From NCBI RefSeq assembly GCF_019734885.1, contig NZ_JAAXCM010000034.1, forward strand, positions 96,353 through 160,352: 64,000 nucleotides of DNA, given 5' to 3'. This document shows positions 63,129-64,000 of the stretch, one piece after another. Under the pieces are notes generated by a model. The model worked only from the letters and a program-made list of their open reading frames with translations, made no database searches and was not told the origin of the DNA. Each line of letters begins with the position of its first letter. The stretch's first letter is position 1. Origin of the DNA: Pseudocoprococcus catus. GTDB taxonomy: Bacteria; Bacillota; Clostridia; Lachnospirales; Lachnospiraceae. The translations under genes were made by a program, and so were the position numbers.

Positions 63129-63410
63129 TTATATTCCGTAAGCAAACTTCCGAAATGTATCTGTTTGTGTAAAATCTTCAAAAAACAAGTCCGAAACGGA
63201 ACGAAGTTCCGTCTGATTTTCTTCGTGAGGATCATATACAGCAACGGTTATAAACCCGTCTGCCCTTGCTGTTTTGGCAGCGTAATAAGCATCCTCAAAA
63301 ACAACCGTATTTGCCTTTGTTGTCCCAAGATACTCCTTCGCCTTTTGAGAGATATCAGGCTCGTCCTTGCCGTGTCCCACTTCGGTACAGGTAAAGATTT
63401 CAGAAAAGAA
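63129..63410 (-). pseudogene. HAD-family phosphatase, C-terminal fragment
   Basis: A 94-codon frame beginning inside the family: FFSEIFTCTEVGHGKDEPDI, then VVFEDAYYAAKTARADGF, the last HAD motifs (K-PDI and the ED-Y-A-A aspartate). The nucleophile domain is missing; the sequence before it is a group II intron piece. HAD phosphatases in thi operons may dephosphorylate thiamine or HMP phosphates. Truncated and surely inactive. Confidence 0.75.
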
Positions 63411-63597
63411 CTTGTTGTGCAGCCTTATCCTTAACTACAGCCTGATGTGATTTCTGTTCGTCAGACCAGAGATTTGCCCCGACTTCCTTCAGATTCCACC
63501 TTACGATGGACACCCTTGTCTTTGGCTGTATCCTTCCCACTACTAGGACGGATTAGGGACTTTCACCCATTAGAAACGTGCGTCGCAAGGCGCACAC
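63411..63597 (-). mobile_element. 5' fragment of a group IIC intron
   Basis: On the minus strand the element begins GTGTGCGCC (63597 downward), as group II introns do. It then has GGGTGAAAGTCCC, CAAGGGTGTCCATCG, GTGGAATCTGAAGGAAG, GGTCTGACGAACAGAAA and GGCTGCACAACAAG. These closely follow domain I of the well-studied bacterial class C introns (Oceanobacillus, B. halodurans). It starts just after the T run of the riboswitch terminator, the known preference of class C introns. The rest, including the reverse transcriptase, is deleted. Confidence 0.8.
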
Positions 63598-63637
63598 AAA
63601 AAAGGAAGCTACCGATTTGGTAACTTCCTTAATAAAC
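63598..63637 (-). terminator. TPP-riboswitch-controlled terminator
   Basis: On the minus strand AAGGAAGTTACC pairs with GGTAGCTTCCTT around a short loop, followed by six T's. It lies about 30 nt downstream of the aptamer, the usual layout of a transcriptional OFF switch. Confidence 0.85.
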
Positions 63638-63661
63638 TTTGTTCTTCCTAATATCCTTGTA

Positions 63662-63750
63662 TCAGGCATCCCTACGTTGGCATTATCCAAATCAGGTTCT
63701 CGGTCGAAGGTCACACCTTCCTCTCAGCCCGTAATGCGAGCTCCCGTTGA
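63662..63750 (-). promoter_or_regulatory. TPP riboswitch (THI element)
   Basis: Minus strand aptamer with the invariant parts in order: GGGAGCTCGCATTACGGGCTGAGA, then ACCTGATTTGGATAATGCC and CGTAGGGATGC. Thiamine diphosphate binding would favour the downstream terminator and shut off thiD-thiC. Confidence 0.97.
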
Positions 63751-63766
63751 TTAAATTGTCATACGT

Positions 63767-63795
63767 ATGATACACCCATTTACGAAAAAATGCAA
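63767..63795 (-). promoter_or_regulatory. Promoter of the thiamine operon
   Basis: On the minus strand TTGCAT (63795-63790), 17 nt, TATCAT (63772-63767), about 20 nt upstream of the riboswitch. Confidence 0.65.
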
Positions 63796-63829
63796 TAGCT
63801 TTTGATAAAAGACTCAAAAAAGACTCAAA

Positions 63830-63889
63830 AGGTAGGAAGATGTATTTACAACGGACCTATTGAGGGCTATTGGGGAATTCGTGACATGC
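63830..63889 (+). pseudogene. IS3-family transposase fragment
   Basis: The plus-strand frame reads VGRCIYNGPIEGYWGI, matching the NGPMEGFWG-x-LK block near the end of IS3-family OrfB (DDE) transposases. Homology stops at about 63889 where an IS200/IS605-type hairpin begins. Confidence 0.55.
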
Positions 63890-64000
63890 TCCCACCACTT
63901 AAATCACAGATTTTGAAGTGGGGGCTTCTTGCTCAATGGCTCTACTGAGCCAAGTATCTACAAGCTATCCTCGCGTGCCCCGCGATTCATTTTTCCCCAG
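63890..64000 (-). mobile_element. IS200/IS605-type end (possible tnpB 3' region)
   Basis: The plus strand has a hairpin, CCCACCACTT (about 63891-63900) with TGAAGTGGGGG, and then GCTTCTTGCTC and GGCTC/GAGCC pairs. On the minus strand the pattern AGCCCCCACTTC-loop-AGTGGTGGGAGC is what I know from right ends of IS200/IS605 elements carrying tnpB. Any tnpB would enter from beyond 64000; only a few last codons might be in view. Confidence 0.5.

Noticed and set aside
1..64000. tRNA, rRNA genes or CRISPR arrays
   Set aside because: None recognised on either strand by eye; a covariance scan would be needed to exclude a lone tRNA.

Overview
The window looks like a chromosomal segment of a spore-forming, low-to-medium GC Firmicute of class Clostridia, most likely a gut Lachnospiraceae. 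This rests on strong sigma-A promoters (TTGACA/TATAAT), AGGAGG ribosome sites, a T-box leader, Clostridia-type 6S RNA, SpoIID- and SpoIIM-like proteins, Rex, LexA beside a YneA-like gene, and a Cys-rich HCB13-like small protein. The family assignment is inference.

Positions 1-52,700 are mostly housekeeping genes. They include a kinase-like gene, lit, thrC, a glycerophosphodiesterase, 6S RNA, a SpoIID/SLH protein, YihY, a phenylalanine T-box operon (pheS-pheT-queA), a SEC-C protein with an ABC-F ATPase, an MntP-like protein with a radical SAM enzyme, a hydrolase and TetR regulator, tyrA with an ACT domain, and an EF-G paralogue. A nucleotidyltransferase / PqqD / S26-peptidase trio, leuS, small sporulation-type proteins, mnmM, pyk, a subtilase, an ABC-F ATPase, rex, nnrDE, alr-mazF, a CNNM-type protein, yebC-proC, a SpoIIM-like gene and xerD follow. 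The stretch ends with ttcA and the lexA/yneA SOS pair.

Positions 46,700-49,084 and 52,700-60,500 are accessory and decaying. They hold a DUF4353 lipoprotein gene with an in-frame TGA, a scar joining DUF4956 and histidine-kinase fragments, and an ATPase gene with an in-frame TAG. They also hold an RNA-repair-like operon (rtcB with a central deletion, truncated SPFH, two metallophosphoesterases of which one is chimeric, several unknowns) and fragments of a conjugative transposon and an IS1634-type transposase.

Positions 60,500-63,800 (minus strand) carry a thiamine operon: promoter, TPP riboswitch with terminator, HAD fragment, thiD, thiC and thiN. It is damaged by a truncated group IIC intron inserted right after the riboswitch terminator and by an internal deletion of thiN. 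The last 200 bases hold an IS3-family fragment abutting an IS200/IS605-type end.

The most distinctive unexplained signal is a roughly 95-bp dispersed repeat with two hairpins. It has three copies (411-507, 20252-20340, 23953-24050), all between convergent genes, with helix-preserving changes between copies.
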